Notes under the pieces: model-generated
Database searches by the model: none
Seen by the model: the letters and a program-made list of their open reading frames with translations, nothing else
What the model was told of the DNA's origin: nothing
Made by a program: the position numbers and the translations under genes
From: Owenia fusiformis
Taxonomy: Eukaryota > Annelida > Polychaeta > Sabellida > Oweniidae
Assembly (NCBI GenBank): GCA_903813345.2
Contig: CAIIXF020000004.1
Coordinates: 15,571,196-15,635,195 of the forward strand
DNA length: 64,000 nucleotides
Reading direction: 5' to 3'
Shown: one piece after another, positions 1 to 12,021 of the stretch
Layout of the letters: each line of letters begins with the position of its first letter
Numbering within the stretch: the stretch's first letter is position 1

Positions 1-899
1 AGGCAATGCAATGTTTTAGCCCAACAGTGAGGTTCTGCCCTTGCTCTTAAGAAGAAGTAGATTCAAGGATATTTCTCAATATTTTCAGTAAGACTGCTTC
101 AATCATGGCCTTCAAGAGAAAGACTAATACTCCTTACATTTAATTCTGATGTGGTTATCCTGGCATATATGTGATGTTAAAAACTGAAAAAGTCAATTTG
201 GATAGCATATGGTAAGGGAGAAATCCTATCAATATCTACCTGCCCATGGCCAAAGTTTAACCCTCCCCATTTTTCATACAATCATTGGATGTAATGTTAC
301 ATCTGTATTCTACTGCTATTGGTAGTGCTAAAATGGAAATAAATGGATTGAGATTTAAATGTGTCACTGAGTTTTCTAATTGTTGTTAATCATTATCTCA
401 GTAGGAATAAAGTGAAAAACAGACTATTTTCCCCATTTTGAGATCATTTTATCTTGAAAATTAATAACATTTGGCATTCTTGTGCCCAATCATTGACTGT
501 CATTATTCACTGACAGAATCCTTGACAGAAGCAGCTCACCTTAACCCCCCCCCCCATCAGGCTATGGTGACTGGACTTACTACCCTTTGCATTCATTCGA
601 CTTTCCTTCTCAAAAAGAGAGCTTCGTCTTCACTCTATCAGTTTTCAATAAATCTCTGAACTCACTGCGCTAATCAGAGTTTGTTGTCGAAATAAGGACG
701 GCTTTCTATATGGTCATTTTCTCTGACGAAATCGCATCATTAATGTACACGCATTTAGCACTTGTTCCTTCAAGCTCGCTGATTGGTTGAGAATAGGTCA
801 GCATGGTTTATTGCAGCTTGGGTCATAAATGCTTTAAGACCCAAGCTGCCAATGGCATTGGTCATGGGGACAGGGTTGCTAAACTCACTCCATCCTTTG
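1..899. other. No gene seen; one short hairpin
   Basis: AT-rich sequence with no coding region I recognise. It holds a C-run at about 546-555 and a perfect 12 bp stem at 813-824/838-849 (GCAGCTTGGGTC) with a 13-base loop. The stem is too short for a typical microRNA precursor. Confidence 0.6.
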
Positions 900-1450
900 C
901 TTCTATATTATGGTAATATAATGATAAAATCACCTCTGACCTGTCAAAAGCTAAAGATGTCATTTTTCAAATTTCCATTATTTTTTACATCTCCTAAGGA
1001 ATAATATGACAAAACAAGAGTATATGACACAATTTTAAGCTCATTTGAGATGCATACGTCTCATAATTAAGAAAAGTTCAAGATTAAATAAGCCCCCTCC
1101 CAGGCCATCATAAGCTAAAATGAAAATTTCAAATTTTAAGAAATGTCCAATCATTTTCTACATCTTATTGTAGGTATTATGATTAAACAGAACTATATGC
1201 ACCATCTTGAGCTAATTTGAGATACATATGTTACAAACCTTGAAAGTTATCAAGGTAAAATATGGTTACCCCTGGCCCTTCAGAAGCGATAATGAATTTT
1301 TTTTTTTTTTGAAAAGTTCCAATCATTTTTCAATCCAATTAGGAATAATATGACAAAACAAGACTCAATGCACCATTTTGAGCTCATATGAGACCCATAC
1401 ATTGCATATCTTAAAAATTATTAAGGTAGAATAAGGTTACCCCTAGGCCG
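900..1450. repeat. Degenerate tandem repeat, about 172 bp, three units
   Basis: The phrase AATAATATGACAAAACAAGA and close variants recurs at about 1000, 1175 and 1344 (spacing 175 and 169). Each is followed by a version of TTGAGCTCATTTGAGA and a shared 'tccaatcatttt' block. Units are diverged, so the array is old. No coding content is seen. Confidence 0.65.
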
Positions 1451-2526
1451 CAAGGGCTTAAAAATTCAATTTTCGATAATTTTTATCTCAAAAAATACAT
1501 GAGCTACCCAAGCCATATTCTATATTTGTGATGATCACCTATACCCCTATTAGTATGATTTTTTCCAAGATGATCAGACATCACATTCTTGAAATACAGT
1601 ACTTGATGTCCCATATTTTACCCTTTAAAATATGAATTCACGCTAGATAATTGGGTCAAAATGTATTTTCCTCACTAAACACCACTTCTACAATTGGTTT
1701 GTCTCAATTTCAAGGCTCAGAGCAATCACCAAATGAAGTCATTTAAAAAAATTTACTTCAAAACCATTTTTATTTATTTTTTATAATGTACTCCCTCCCC
1801 GCCTGATAGGGGTTGGGGTCAGAGACTAAAAAATCCATGAAGACCACTCCAGATCACTTGCCCCAAAATCATTTTCTACTCAGATCAAGTGTTTCTACAA
1901 CTGTGCCAAGTTTGTTGCTTTCCTGAAAAAGTCGAACTATAAAGGGCTCATTTCTGGACATCTGACTGCGCTATTAGAGATAAAAATTAAAAGAAAATAT
2001 ACAATTGATTTACAACTCAAAGTTGATAGAGGAATATTTCTCAAAGGATGTTAGAAAAGCGACGAGGCAAGCTTGTCTCATCCTGGCTACGCTAGAGGGG
2101 TAATTTTATAAACACAAGTGTACAGTGAATATACATGTACATGGTTTAGTCAAATCGCCTACCGTCATTCTTATGACCCATATGCAATTTTATAATTAAA
2201 ACGCGAGATTCCCTTTGTTAGACTCTTTTACATATTTCCAAGAATGTACATATCAACAAGTAAGATTAGTTTACTGGAAATACGCTATATTTAGCCTTTA
2301 GATCATCTCTTTAATTAACCAATAGACTAGCTTGTCATAAATAAGCACAGGTTCAACCTGCTCTTGTTATTTTCTAATGCAAAATGAAGTCTGAAGGCAT
2401 GGGTGTATTTCCTTACTTTTATCAAGAAGGTATTCCAGACAAAATAGTATTCCGATGTCTTCATGCTTTATTTTGTACCAAAAAAACATGTGGAAGTATA
2501 GCAACGTTCTTTAAACATGGACCTTA
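1451..2526. other. No gene seen
   Basis: AT-rich, apparently unique sequence. No open frame with recognisable protein content, no clear repeat and no RNA gene were found. Confidence 0.5.
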
Positions 2527-3575
2527 ACGCCCTTTCACAATTCACACAGGGTTATCCCGTTCCCGGACTATGGTCCTGTGAACATCTCCATCTTTTGCCT
2601 GTGCGATTACAACATGGGAGAATTTTTTACTCATCTTACACTTCAGATACCTACTTCAATAGATTCCTTGGTAATTTAGCATTCTTTTCGTGTAGTTGAA
2701 TCCACAATTGTCTGGGTTTATCGGCAGAACGAAGACATTATTTTCGTTTTTGATCGCAATATTTGCGTGTAACATTTAACTTATTTCAACCGTCAAATTC
2801 CTCCATATTGGTACTTCCGGGCTACATCCGGGACAGCCAAACGGGGGATTCCCCTTTTAAATCCAACCGCCATTTTGAAAAGTGATGGAATCTCTCTCGA
2901 TGAAAAAGAGAAAATGTTCCCGTTCTGCCGATATACCCAGACAATCGGCGGTTCCAATATATTAGAAGTTACATCTTGAGTTCTATAATGCATTGAGGTA
3001 GGTATCTTAAAGGCTGAGAGCGGGTATAAAAGGCAGATGGAACAGCCCACAACAGCCAAATATGGCAGTTTAAATGTCCAGTTCAAACAAAATGAGAAAA
3101 TTTTCAAACTTTCTACGATAACAAGATTGTTACCATGAGTTCCAAGCTCTTTTTTGCTACAGAGGTTTGTGAAACTATCATGACTATAAATTTCAAATCA
3201 AATTCTAAAATGTTTTTTAGTTTTTGTGAAATAAGACAATTTTCCTTTTTGTAAATATGCTCATTAGAGTAACTGAAAATTTAAATTTTAACCAATGGCC
3301 ATCTCTTATCTGTTTAGAAGTAAACAAACATAGCATTAGGCTGTTGCTCTCTTGTAGCAGACCATGTGTTTCTGTATATGCTGGACATTTAAACTGGCCA
3401 CATTAGCACTGATTGGCTTAACAGTGACAGCTTGATTAATAGCTTCACCCGGGTCCAAATCTCTGGGCCTTTAAGTGTAAGGGGCGTAGATAATTCTCCC
3501 AAGTTGTAATCGTACAGGCAAATGAATGCGCTCAGTGCAGGACTATAGTCCGGGAACGGGATAAACACAGGGCGT
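2527..3575. mobile_element. Foldback element interrupted by a second insert
   Basis: The left arm (2527-2735) pairs with two separate blocks on the right. Its outer half, containing CCCGTTCCCGGACTAT, matches the reverse complement of 3470-3575. Its inner half, containing TGTCTGGGTTTATCGGC, matches the reverse complement of 2915-3007. The right arm is therefore split by about 460 bp of extra sequence. The 104-codon minus-strand frame inside shows no family features and is probably chance. Confidence 0.6.
3011..3470. mobile_element. Candidate piggyBac-like MITE with TTAA flanks
   Basis: This segment interrupts the right arm of the surrounding foldback. It is bounded by TTAA at 3007-3010 and 3471-3474. 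Its ends are short imperfect inverted repeats (AGGCTGAGAG versus AGGCCCAGAG). TTAA duplication is the mark of piggyBac-type transposition. The terminal repeats are only about 10 bp and no transposase is present, so the family is inferred from target site and position. Confidence 0.45.
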
Positions 3576-5865
3576 TTCAAAATGACTGCCACAGATCCCC
3601 CTCCACAGTTAACCCAATAATCATAGGGCCCCATAATCTATATACCATAACACAGCTTTTTCAATTCTGGACTCATGTGCCAAATATCAGCATGCAGACT
3701 ATAATGACTGGTGTCTTTGTGAACTGTTTAGTCAATACTACTCCATTTTGCATGACTTTGTGGCTCATATTCTTAATGACGAGAGGAGCAGATCACTGCA
3801 TATAATTCTCATGGAATTCTCATGGAGATCTTTTAACCCTATGAGAAATTAACTTCAAGTTTTGATTTAAATCCAAGGATTTTCCAAGATCTCTTCATTT
3901 ACTATCCTCCCTTCCATTAAAATTGTCAAAGAGGGTTTTTCATATTATTAAATCATTATTAACTTTTCAACAAAGACCAACCCCGCTTTTTCCTATTTGT
4001 CTCTGTTGGGATGAATCCAGGGCCAAACCATGTCTACTCGTTGCCAATCTCTGTCCAACACTAACATTTACAACATTAAAACATTAAAAGTAATGATTAA
4101 CAGCAAAATATCCACTCGTTTTCCCTATTTGAAATATGATTTAATATATTTTCACTCAATATTTTCTTTTTTATTTGTTGATGAATCTATATAATAATTA
4201 TATAGATTCAGTTTGTTCAGTTTCAAATAAGAATGCAGAAATAGTAACGTACATGTACATGTATTTTCTTTTTCTTGCCCTGTCTCTTTGTTGTTTTATT
4301 TCTACTTGGTTTATTGATTCTTATTGATTCAATATGGAGTTTAGATCTACTTGGTTCTGTTACAAAACAACACGAGAGTGTACACTTTAAGATATCTAAA
4401 CAGAGGCTACGTCAATTTTCAGACAGGCCTCGGTTAAGCGTAAATCTCCTGTTTAAAAACCCCTATTACGAGCGAATTACGATTGAAAATACATATACCA
4501 ATAAACACAACTTTACTGGTTGAGACTCGATTAACCACTTTTCGCTTTCAGGTTCAGTCATAGCTGATATATCCCATATTTAGTCAATGTTGCATATCCT
4601 CATGCTAGGTCAATAAGCACTTGCTGAAATCCTCAGATTATCAGAAGAACACTGCTTGATTAAGCCTTAGTCAGTAGAAATATGTCATTGTTTAATTGTT
4701 TTGATCTATTAAATGACTACTTCCCATTTCTTATTGAAAGCCCATGATTTTAGTAACCTTTTGGTCTTGCGTATTTCACAAGTTCGTATTGTCTAATCAT
4801 ATGATTAGAATCGCCATAGAAATCACATGATTCCTGTCATTGGAAATGAAACCCTTTTCTGTGTCGTCTGTGAAAATCTATCCCGAGAGTTGAACCCACC
4901 TCTTTAAAAATGTGAACAGTGTGGGTATCCTTAAAGAGAGAATCAGATATAGCGAGCAGGCTAAAGAAAAATTGCATTAATTTTAGAATATTTTTGACTC
5001 ATGTCAAATTTTTTCCTCCCTTAGCAGGATCTTCGTCTTACATGAATATCAACTCATGGGCGAATCCCCATGATCAACTCAAATGGTTCATTTGCACTGG
5101 CCAAACTTATATAATGCACGTTTGGCGACATGGTTTGTTCATGTATGTATACATGAACAGACCATAGTCAAGCGTGGCGAAGTTAAAAACAGTGAAGACT
5201 GTAAACTTGTAGATTTTTAAATGTTCATTGTGTCCGTTCAACTTGAGCATGGCAAAGTGGTTCAGTTGTGCATGATTCGAACCATTAGGAATATTGGGTA
5301 TTTATAAAAAAATTATTGAATCAACTTTGATTAAAAACATTAAACAGTTTTTACATGCTATACATTCGACCTTTAGTATAGAATCTATGTGTAAAAGCCA
5401 CGTTTTTCCTAAAATGAGCCATGTGTCTTACAAACAACGATGATAACCATATCTTAACACACTATATATTATCTATATATTGTAAAACTAAAAACAGTTT
5501 ATGGATGCTGAATGTATATTTTAATAATATTTATCGGTAAAAGTATAAAGCGTCCATTCACATTCAAATGTTAGATTCAGTAGAACTACTTCCTGGTTTA
5601 AGAGGGAACAAAGTACAGGGGTAATGGATGAACTGTGCGGCAACAGTGTCTGTTTCTAAGGTAGTGTATCGCCATTTTACTTATAATGTATGCTTTATAT
5701 GCAGAGAACTTTTTATAGTTTTTCTATTGTTTTAGTGCTTCCCCGTATTTATAGTGCGTTGCAAAAAATCTTCAAACTTTGAGTCGATCAAAACATTTAG
5801 GCATAGATCTTAAATTATTTATCAATGGAACTTGCATAGGCAGATCGATTTAATAACCTCTTCCT
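3576..5865. other. No gene seen; small palindromes
   Basis: No coding region recognised. Short palindromes are present, for example GAATCTATATAATAATTATA and its partner near 4183-4210 and CTAATCATATGATTAG near 4794-4809. Nothing suggests a gene. Confidence 0.5.
5131..5164. repeat. 34 bp near-perfect palindrome
   Basis: The half-site TGGTTTGTTCATGTAT is followed by its near-exact reverse complement, with one mismatch and almost no loop. It lies in otherwise unique AT-rich DNA. It could extrude as a cruciform or mark an excised foldback; its role is unknown. Confidence 0.6.
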
Positions 5866-6015
5866 AAAAAATGGTGAGAACTTTGTGACAAAGAATTTCA
5901 TCAGATATTGCCCCGAACCGGTCCGTCTTCTCGCTGCAAGCAGATTGCCCCGAACCGGTCCGTCTTCTCGCCGCAAGCAGGATGAAATTCTTTGTCACAA
6001 AGTTTGGCATTTTTT
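5866..6015. repeat. Inverted repeat enclosing a 37 bp tandem duplication
   Basis: Arms 5866-5902 and about 5981-6015 share AACTTTGTGACAAAGAATTT in opposite orientation. Between them lie two direct copies of a 37 bp unit (5907-5943 and 5944-5980) containing CCCGAACCGGTCCGTCTTC, differing at one base. Two more ACCGGTC motifs follow at about 6325-6358, just before the Penelope fragment. The block may be a terminal structure of that element, but this is only positional. Confidence 0.7.
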
Positions 6016-6339
6016 ATAAAATCAAACGCGCGTCATTGAAACTCACAAGATGTAAATAGCATGTCATTTACATCATACCTTGATGGGGAAAATAGATCTT
6101 ATATGTTAGAAGTACTAAATAAAAGTTATCGTGAAAATGAGACAGTCGTTCTCGAGAGAAAAGAGCATAAATGCGCATTTAGAGAGTTTTGGTCCGTTTA
6201 AAAATCTGTAAAAAATTGGGGTACTTAAAAGCATCGGGAGGCATCATATATTTCAAATTAGACACGAGGAAGTCAATATTGAGCAAGTTATGGCTATTTT
6301 AAATTCAAATGAAACCGTTAACCCGTACCGGTCCAGCTT

Positions 6340-6783
6340 TTGACCCGTACCGGTCAATTTTCGTTAGCTGCGTATACCAAGGGTGAAATTCGGGCATGTT
6401 TTAAATCGTCTACGACCTTACGTGATCAACTAGTACATTTAAAGGACAATGTGGAAACAGAAAAACGATCCAATGTTATATACAAGATCAACTGCAAGCA
6501 GTGTCAGGGGTGTTATATAGGTGAAACCAGGCGTGATTTAGGAACAAGAATTAAAGAACATAAAAGGAGTACAATGAATGGTGATGTAATGGCATCTGCA
6601 ATAAAAGAACATTCCCTTGATTATGATCATACAATTGACTGGCAAAATGTCTCAGTGATAGATACAGAAAATAATAATCTCAAACGTAAAGTTAAAGAGG
6701 CAGTCTATAAAAAGCAGTATAAACCAATGTTGAACAGGGATGCAGGATATCCAATAAGCCCTGTATTTTATAAACTTCTATGA
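6340..6783 (+). pseudogene. Penelope-like element GIY-YIG endonuclease fragment
   Basis: This 147-codon frame encodes the C-terminal GIY-YIG endonuclease of a Penelope-like retroelement; in these elements it nicks target DNA for insertion. Visible marks: a Cys pair (CKQCQGC) before the YIGETRR core, the first catalytic tyrosine in the VIYKI strand, an Arg/His pair in RIKEHKR, and a C-terminal LNRDAGYPIS tail as in the family. No reverse transcriptase is found upstream, so this is a 5'-truncated relic. The nominal start methionine is probably not real; homology seems to begin near codon 10. The frame has no stop through the domain, so decay is recent or the piece is selected. Not to be confused with a UvrC-type gene: the Cys motif and tail are of Penelope type. 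Confidence 0.8.
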
Positions 6784-6996
6784 ATTATATTGATATTTCA
6801 ATTGTTTCCTAGCCATAGTTTTATATATAAAACATTGGTGTTTCTATGTGAAGTTTATTGTCATAGTTTGTTGTCATAGTTTTTTGTCATAGTTGATTGT
6901 CATTGTTTATAATTGTGTTGTTTATTGTTACCTGGGTATTGTATTGTTCAATTATTACGTCATAAATAATATAACTGTGTACTTCCATTTTGAATC

Positions 6997-7028
6997 TTGA
7001 AAAAGCTAGTTGGATGACTGGCGAAACC
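6997..7028 (+). other. Hairpin of TTGAAAAA-stem-GAAACC type
   Basis: A 6 bp stem (GCTAGT with ACTGGC, one G-T pair) sits between TTGAAAAA and GAAACC, 210 bp after the Penelope endonuclease stop. An equivalent hairpin with the same flanks occurs at 12463-12495. Retroelement 3' regions often carry such stems; the assignment here is inference. Confidence 0.4.
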
Positions 7029-7079
7029 ATTGCACAGAATTGGTCGAATAGCCGATAGATGTCATTCATTGATTAAACA

Positions 7080-7168
7080 TGACGTCATATTTGAGATCTT
7101 AAGATAAATCTGACGTCATGACGTCAGTGCCATAGAAACTGAGATTGTCTTATTTTATTTTGACGTCA
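7080..7168. promoter_or_regulatory. Cluster of four CRE palindromes (TGACGTCA)
   Basis: Exact TGACGTCA at 7080-7087, 7111-7118, 7119-7126 and 7161-7168; the middle two abut. This octamer is the consensus site for CREB/ATF bZIP proteins. Four exact matches in 89 bp is far above chance for AT-rich DNA. No recognised gene starts nearby. Confidence 0.55.
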
Positions 7169-7600
7169 TTCCAATGTAATGAACCAGTTATATCACCAAA
7201 AGTTATCATATTTTGTTTGAAATGCGCCGAAAAGTTAAAGGTATGAGGATTCTTATCTCAACGGAATCAAACAGATCTACCTTCAAAGTTACAGAAACCT
7301 GAGATGACTAAGATACCATATGATTTTAAGTACCTCTACCAGATCGTTGAATATCCTCATTTCACCATTTTGACGCCATTTCTAATGGATTTCAATGGAG
7401 TCATGCATGAATTCCTCATGATTTTTTCAAAACAAATTGGCCGAAAAGTGTGCATGTGTACATTGCTTAAAACATGTTAAATCAGTAAAGGTTGATGTCT
7501 AGTTATAGAAACCTGAGATGACTAAGGTGGCAAATCAATATCATTCGCACAGTAAGCGTTCGAAAAATGTCTCCATTATGAATCCCATAGGCTTTGGAAA

Positions 7601-7629
7601 ACCGGAAGTAATGGGTCTGCGCATGCGCA
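7601..7629. promoter_or_regulatory. ETS site beside an NRF1-type palindrome
   Basis: ACCGGAAGTA (7601-7610) matches the ETS consensus. TGCGCATGCGCA (7618-7629) matches the NRF1 palindrome. In animals this pair with short spacing is typical of TATA-less, often bidirectional, promoters. No coding exon is recognised on either side, so the site is a promoter candidate only. Confidence 0.45.
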
Positions 7630-9287
7630 GTGAAATATTGGACAAATTTTGTGCAATGCGTTGAAAATAAAACATATTACTCTGAAGTAAATGAACTTAA
7701 TTTATTATTAATATTATCATTGTTTAATTGTAAACGACAATTGAAATTCAGAATTTTTTAATATTTTCAAGAAATGGCCTTCTGCACAAGATAATTGTTT
7801 GTTTAGATGACTGTGAAAACTTAAATGTACCTTTACACAATGGAAAGTCTATAGAAGTACAACTTACTCCAAAATAAACCCTGCATTGATAGAAAGATGC
7901 CAGTCTATAAACGTTAGACTTGTGTAAGTAAAGTACTCTTTGGACAACAGGGAAGGGTTCTACGAAAGGTGAAATTTCACTTGCATAACACAAAAATCAA
8001 TGAGTCATAGTACCTTTATATTTATAATATAGCTGTTCCACTTACAGAGTTGTACCCGAACTGACATCTTTCTCACGACATACGGGTAGTTTCTGATCTT
8101 ATATTGCATACTTTAAAAATGTATAAATAGAATGAAATGAAATAGTGAGTTATTCCACTTCTATGAGACTACATGTACTTATTGGAGAATTATGGCAATT
8201 TCAATGCTCCAAACTCAACTGAACAAATGGCTAGATTGTACTGGTCTTAAAGTAAAAAATGTGATAACAGTACTAGTTCTACAGTTCTAGAATGCTTCTG
8301 TTGAATTTAATTTAAAAAGTTTTCAAATCAAGCCATAACATTAATTTTTAAGTGGTTGCTTCGCACTTTCTATCTTGATTTGAATACAGGGATAGAATAA
8401 TGTAAAAACGATGCCTCTGTTGAATAATTAAAAACAATACACATAATATTTAAAAAGAGAACTTTGGACTATTAACTGTCACATGTTTATGTCTGCATGA
8501 CATTATGACTGTGATAAAGAAATTAAATGTGTACAATAGATAAACTCTGAAAGAGTAAGGTTAAAACAGCTAAAAATATTCATGAATAAATGTAACTATT
8601 GAATAATGTAATTTGTATAAATGTAAATAAAAATATATTGTACATTACAAACAACAACAAATGTAGTTTCATACTTGTCTGTACCCAACAGCCGACAATC
8701 AATTTTAAATAGTTTTTCTGTCAATATCAAACTGCGAAAACCTGTACACTTGGCAAATGTTTATAAATTCTAAATGGAACACAGCATAGATTTTAGAATT
8801 TCTCTTGCTTTGATACTGTTATTTAGTAGTTAAGTACATGTACTAAGCTGCCGTGATTAATGTTATGTGCTTGTCTCCAAAGAGACGCATCACTAGTATT
8901 TGTTTGTCTCTCCCAAACCGGAGATGAAGTATCAGATACAATATCGACTTGTCTCTCAAAAGAGTCGCCCCTTTAGTCACTTTGTCTCTCTCATTTTCAA
9001 AATGAATTATACCTTGAGAATATTTCCTAACTTACATAGTATACATTCGTGCGATCCATTAGTTCGTGTGATGAATCCAACTCGAGCAACAATATCATTT
9101 TAAATTGTGTTCATATCAGTATTGGTGGAAATCCTCACAAATGGAACATTTTACAGAGGTACCAAAGATGCGATAATAAAATAATTACTGTAAATGAAAA
9201 TTGTACCTTTGACCTTTTAACCCTACAGATATAACAAATGTTTACTGAAAAATTCAGCAAAATTGCACATAGGGCAATTGATCATTA

Positions 9288-9695
9288 TGATGTAATCATC
9301 AGCTCCAATAGACATAATCGGAAAAAACTAGCACTATTTCTACAATACAATGTTGTCTTTAGAATAAAATTACGCAATCTTACATCATCAAAGTTATTAA
9401 TGTTATTACACCAAATTGTAGAGAATTAAATGAAGTATATTTTGGGAAAGTTTTAACATCCTAGCTTTACTAGTTTGTTATTTATTTATTGTGATGTAAT
9501 CATCAGCTCTAATTGACAAAATTTGAAAAAAGCTAGCACTAATTCTACCATACGCGTTGTCTTTAGAATAAAATTACGCAATCTTGCATCATCATGGTTG
9601 TTAAAGTTATTACACCAAGTTGTAGAGAATTGAATGAAGCATAATTGGGGAAAGTTTAAACATCCTAGCTTTACTAATAAAATTTTTACAAGGGG
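9288..9695. repeat. Tandem duplication, about 204 bp unit
   Basis: Two adjacent diverged copies, starting at 9288 and 9492, both begin with TGATGTAATCATCAGCTC and both end with ACATCCTAGCTTTACTA. The intervening bases align with scattered substitutions and small indels. A short frame in the first copy is broken in the second, so it is not read as coding. Confidence 0.7.
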
Positions 9696-10551
9696 GGTGC
9701 CCTTTTGACCCCCCCCCCCCCTTAGGTGTTCGTGTAACTTTCTTTACCTTAGGGCTTCTAGGGATAATTCCAACTGGATGCTGCAGCATCTTACTTTAGT
9801 GGTCAATGGCAGATATTAATGCCATGCATCTAAAGAAAAGTGTTTCTGAAAGTAAATGATGTGTTTTTCAAGAGATTCAAGAAGAATTGGATAAAATACA
9901 GAAACTACATACAGTATGATTGATTTTAAGTTTCATGGGGTCGTTGAAACGGCGATTTTGGAATCTTTAAGTTTAATATGACAGCCTCTATAAGATTCTT
10001 TGGTTCAGTTTAACTATTTTAAATCAAAACTATGAACGACAGTAACTGAAATAAGTAGTCTGCGTACTGTTTAAAGGCCCACTATACTTAATTTAGAAGA
10101 AAAGATAAAAAATAATCATTGAAACGTGTTACACACTCGCTCAAATATGACACAACGTTTGATTTGCATTAATATTGAACCAAAAAAAAACCTCACATCG
10201 AAAAAAGCGTTTGAAGTTCAGACATCATTAGACATACATGCACATGTTAAACAAAGTGCATGTTTTAAATTACTGCTGATTTAAAAGATGGCGACACTTC
10301 TATAAAAATGAATATATCATGTAATACAACCAACTTTGCCATCTTTCCTTGACATTGATAAAAACTTGATATATAAAGCTTGACAGATCGACAATATTTT
10401 TTTGATAATTTAATGTAAGCTTTGATGTGGTCCGTTTGAAAATGAATGAAATGAAACATAAGGTTCTTATCAATACATTGGACATACTATAAAATTCAAA
10501 TGTAATTCTTTATTTTGCCCAAAAACGTTGAGAATACACAAAGTGTGTCTT
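9696..10551. other. No gene seen
   Basis: Unique AT-rich sequence. Holds a C-run at about 9709-9721 and a TTTAAAGGCCCAC phrase near 10073, similar to piggyBac-type ends but without a partner. Confidence 0.5.
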
Positions 10552-10698
10552 TAATGCCTGGGTCTAAATTTGCTCCGATCCATCGGCCGGCGCCCGGCCG
10601 ATTGAGTGTTTTGCTCAATATTGTATTCAGTTTTGAACAAAATACTCAATCGGCCGGGCGCCGGAGTGAAAATCGGAGCAAATGTGACCTAGGCATTA
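10552..10698. mobile_element. 147 bp GC-rich MITE, same ends as the 55-kb element
   Basis: A near-complete inverted repeat. Ends are TAATGCCTGGGTC and, inverted, TAATGCCTAGGTC. The core is GC-rich with CGGCCGGGCGCCGG in both arms around an AT-rich loop. The same ends bound the 1.65 kb element at 55114-56760, which retains a MADF-domain ORF, so this is probably a deletion derivative of that PIF/Harbinger-type family. A clean target-site duplication could not be assigned. Confidence 0.7.
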
Positions 10699-10936
10699 GC
10701 GATACAGACGAAATAAAGCTGAAATGATGATTGACCTTGACAAAGTATGCTTCAAATGATGGGTGGCATTTATAATCCAATAATTTAAACGTGCAATAAA
10801 ACAGTATGCCATATATTAGTTAATCTACTACGAATAAAGAGGCGCTCTCAAAATCTGATTTGTACTTTGTATCAAAATAGATTCATAAGATTTATACTTG
10901 ATAAAGAAAATTACAAACCCAACTATTTATATTATA
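10699..10936. other. No gene seen
   Basis: Short unique spacer between two mobile elements. Confidence 0.5.
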
Positions 10937-12021
10937 CGAGGGGTGATCCAAAAGTCTTGGACGCCCTGTTCTAATTTTGTTGGTTTTTAATAAAATTACT
11001 TAAAACTTTCCAATGATAAAGGCCAACAACTTAACTACTTTGTGTACAAATTTTCAGAAATTTCAGAAATAATTTATTTATGTAATTTTCTAGATAGTTT
11101 TAATAGAGGGACACTGCCACCTCACTTAGAACGGTATTCACACATGGCAAATTTAAGCCTTAAATGATGCCGCTATTTGACTTGTTTCGCTAGTTTTGAC
11201 CACTATCTTTCTTTTAATTTTGAATGTTAAACTATGTTAGTTTACTTCCTTTGTCACAAGGCAACCAATTAATTGTGTTTTAATTGTAATGTCATAGAGG
11301 ACAATGGAAAATGACATCAGGTTTGACGCAAAAACATCTGAGAGTTGCCTTTGTGATAAAGTGCAACAGTCAAGGACACCCTGCCGGCCATATCCTGCAC
11401 ATGGACAACGCACCGTCCCATCGCTCCACACTTATGCAAGATATTCTCGCTATCAATAATGTTGAGCAGCTACCACACGCACCATACAGTCCAGATTTGT
11501 CCCCATGTGAATTTTCATTTTGCCCAAGATAAAAAAAGGGTTGAAAGTGAATTTTTTTTACTCATGGGGTGAGGTTAAAGTGGCAGTCCAGGAGTGTTTG
11601 TATCACCTAAGCAAGGGCGGTTTCATTAATGTCTTTCATTCATAAATCGGCACGAAAAATGTGTTCAAATTCGTGTTAAATATGTTAAAAAGTAGGCCTA
11701 AATATGTGAAGATGATGGTAGATGGATTCAGATTGCAAAATCGGAAAATTCTCTCATATAATGACTGGTGTGAACTTATGCATCTGTACCTAAAGTAACA
11801 GTTGTGCCGTAACTTGCTTTAAGTTCCGTTCCGAGAGGCAGGGTCCCCATATTAAAAAATATCTAAAAAAGTACCTAAAATAAATTATTTTCTGGTGAAA
11901 CCTATACATAATGTAGTTAAGATGTTGATCTTTATTATATATTATTATTAAGTTTCATGTAATTTCATCACAAAATAGCAAAGTTAGAGTGGGGCGTCCA
12001 ATACTTTTGGATCACCCCTCG
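10937..12021 (+). mobile_element. Decayed mariner-type transposon
   Basis: Terminal inverted repeats of about 30 bp begin CGAGGGGTGATCCAAAAGT on the left (10937) and end with the inverse at 12021. The left side abuts TA, the standard mariner target; the right has TG, probably a mutated TA. The 1085 bp span fits a mariner with internal deletions. A fragment of DDE transposase (11311-11532) lies inside on the plus strand. Confidence 0.85.
11311..11532 (+). pseudogene. Mariner-like transposase fragment
   Basis: Transposase of the IS630/Tc1/mariner group, which cuts and pastes the element by its DDE/D triad. The frame contains LHMDNAPSH, giving the second Asp, and PYSPDLSPCEFSF, giving the third acidic residue. 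There are 34 residues between the Asp and the Glu, so the visible spacing is DD34E. The helix-turn-helix and the first Asp region are missing or scrambled upstream, and the frame stops right after the third acid; a frameshifted continuation (KKGLK-like) follows. It lies between the two terminal repeats and cannot be functional. Confidence 0.8.

Larger units (their letters stand above)
6784..9287. other. No gene seen; candidate promoter sites within
   Basis: Contains the likely 3' flank of the Penelope fragment (to about 7040), the CRE cluster and the ETS/NRF1-like pair listed separately. A 24 bp phrase with AGAAACCTGAGATGACTAAG occurs twice, near 7288 and 7503. From 7.7 to 9.28 kb nothing but AT-rich unique sequence was seen. 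Confidence 0.5.

Noticed and set aside
7085-7180. CRE cluster as a tandem repeat artefact
   Set aside because: The sequence between the TGACGTCA sites is not repeated, so it was kept as a possible regulatory cluster instead.
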